From UBA2982 sp040081395 (GTDB taxonomy: Bacteria > Gemmatimonadota > Gemmatimonadetes > Longimicrobiales > Gaopeijiaceae), in contig JBEBGN010000074.1 of assembly GCA_040081395.1 (NCBI GenBank), forward strand, positions 1 to 14,194: 14,194 bases of DNA, read 5' to 3'. A model generated the notes under the pieces. That model made no database searches, was not told the DNA's origin, and saw nothing but the letters and a program-made list of their open reading frames with translations. Shown here in pieces: positions 13,124 to 14,194 of the stretch. Within the stretch, counting starts at the first letter, position 1. The number at the start of each line of letters is the position of its first letter. The position numbers and the translations under genes are program-made.

Positions 13124-14194
13124 TCGTCGAGAAGCAGGAAGATGTCGCGCTGCACTTCGGAGGGGGTCACCTCGGGGCCATCGGAGCCCCAATACACGTT
13201 CACCTCGGCGCGCACGCCGATCTCGTCGGGAATGTAGACACCCGGCTCGATCGAGAACCCGACCCCCGGCACCAGCATGCGGTCGTCCTTGGTCTCCAAG
13301 TTGTCCAGGTTGGGCCCGCTTCCATGGACCTCGGTGTCGATGGAGTGCCCGGTGCGATGCACGAAACGGTCGCCGAAGCCGCGCTCGACGATGACCGCGC
13401 GCGCGACGTCGTCGACCTCGTAGCCACGCACCTCGGCTCCGGCCCGGGCGCGCTCACGCAGGAACGCGATCGCCGCGTCGCGTGCGTCGCGCACGGCCTC
13501 CCACACCTCGAGCGTCCGCGCATCGACCGACGAGCCCAACATCCCCATCCAGGTCTGGTCGGCGGGCACCGAGCCCGGAAAGGCCCCCCAGAGGTCGATG
13601 AGCAGCAGGGTGCCGCGCGTGATCGTCTCCCCCGCGCCGACCGGTGCGTAGTGCGGGTCTGCAGCCATCTGCCCGATCGCGACTATGGTGTCCATCTGGT
13701 CGGTCAGCCCCGCGCCGCGCATCTCGGCTCGGATCCAGTCCGAGAGCTCACCCTCGGTGGTCGGCGCGCCGGACTTCACGGCTTTGGCGGCGCGTGTGAA
13801 GGCTCGTCGTGCCACCTGAGCCACGATCTCGGCGGCACGCCTTTGATCTGCGAGCTGCGCCGGAGTCCACGCGGAGTGGAAGCGGGACACCAGGTCCCCC
13901 GAACTCACGAGCTCGAGGCCGAGACCGAGCAGCGCGCTCGCGGCCCCTGCTGGCACATAGTCGAGGCCGGGCACCGCGCCTCCAGGCGAGATCTCCATGG
14001 CCAGTCGCGACTTGCCCGCAACCAGCTCTGCGAGCTGCGCCTCCATATCACGCCAACCCGAGTATACCCGCCGCGCGAACTTCCAATGACGCCAGGACGA
14101 AGCCTCGATCGCGTGGATGAGAGCGACGGGCTCCCCCTCCGCGGGAATGAGCACGAATGCGCGCCGCGTGGTCTTGCCGAGCCCGAGCAAGGAC
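13120..14194 (-). CDS. M24-family metallopeptidase (Xaa-Pro aminopeptidase/dipeptidase-like), 5' end cut by the window
   Basis: The frame is open to the window edge, and the first visible residues (GLGKTTRRAFVLIP) are in mid-domain, so the start lies beyond 14194. Counting from the TTG at 14190, a creatinase-like N-terminal domain runs to about residue 105 and the pita-bread catalytic domain from about 110 to 350. Candidate metal ligands are D199 (LLLIDLWG), D211 (PADQTW), H282 (RTGHSID), E315 (FSIEPGVY) and E329 (VRAEVNVY). H289 in EVHGSGP corresponds to the substrate-binding His. These enzymes use two metal ions to remove N-terminal residues before proline or split X-Pro dipeptides. The Asp pair is one residue further apart than usual. 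There is no sign of a pseudogene. It overlaps the priA start by 4 nt. Confidence 0.9.
   Translation of the reverse strand, partial: SLLGLGKTTRRAFVLIPAEGEPVALIHAIEASSWRHWKFARRVYSGWRDMEAQLAELVAGKSRLAMEISPGGAVPGLDYVPAGAASALLGLGLELVSSGDLVSRFHSAWTPAQLADQRRAAEIVAQVARRAFTRAAKAVKSGAPTTEGELSDWIRAEMRGAGLTDQMDTIVAIGQMAADPHYAPVGAGETITRGTLLLIDLWGAFPGSVPADQTWMGMLGSSVDARTLEVWEAVRDARDAAIAFLRERARAGAEVRGYEVDDVARAVIVERGFGDRFVHRTGHSIDTEVHGSGPNLDNLETKDDRMLVPGVGFSIEPGVYIPDEIGVRAEVNVYWGSDGPEVTPSEVQRDIFLLLDD

Noticed and set aside
13124..13192. A 23-codon N-terminal extension of PriA
   Set aside because: It lies entirely over the peptidase coding sequence in another frame and does not resemble the PriA N-terminus.

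Overview
The window is a stretch of high-GC bacterial chromosome. Its genes are strongly biased to G/C at third codon positions. A lipoprotein adaptor, a MacB-type transporter and two ECF sigma factor modules indicate a Gram-negative (diderm) envelope. The style of the ECF modules, the Spy-like small protein and the Gly-rich adaptor recall Gemmatimonadota or a related phylum, but that placement is an inference from general resemblance. I see no tRNA, rRNA, insertion sequence, phage gene or CRISPR array.

Layout. (1) 141-2549, plus strand: an operon of an ECF sigma factor, a zinc-motif (H-x3-C-x2-C) membrane anti-sigma factor and an exported protein with two PDZ domains. (2) 2697-3620, plus strand: an exported tandem-domain CbiX/sirohydrochlorin-chelatase-like protein with its own candidate sigma-70-type promoter. 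(3) 3621-3907: a gap between convergent genes, filled by a nested inverted repeat that is probably a bidirectional terminator or structured RNA. (4) 3908-8937, minus strand: one long operon read leftward. It encodes an ECF sigma factor, a single-span membrane protein (probable anti-sigma factor), a membrane-anchored Spy/CnrX-like periplasmic protein, an ABC ATPase, a lipoprotein membrane-fusion protein and a MacB-type permease. (5) 9073-9417 (minus) and 9521-9991 (plus): two divergent small genes of unknown function. (6) 9952-14194, minus strand: an M24 metallopeptidase (cut by the window edge), the primosomal helicase PriA and an HNH endonuclease, tightly packed and probably co-transcribed.

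How the genes work together. Blocks 1 and 4 are separate sigma/anti-sigma signalling modules, each followed by exported effectors. Block 4 is the most interesting. Its order of sigma, membrane protein and periplasmic sensor-like protein parallels the CnrH/CnrY/CnrX metal-sensing arrangement, but here it leads into a tripartite-type ABC exporter with separate ATPase and permease genes. The ATGA overlaps and the 1-9 nt gaps make co-transcription and translational coupling very likely. A 75-nt gap with two hairpins separates the regulatory half from the transporter half. Block 6 is housekeeping: replication restart (PriA) beside a peptidase and a nuclease.
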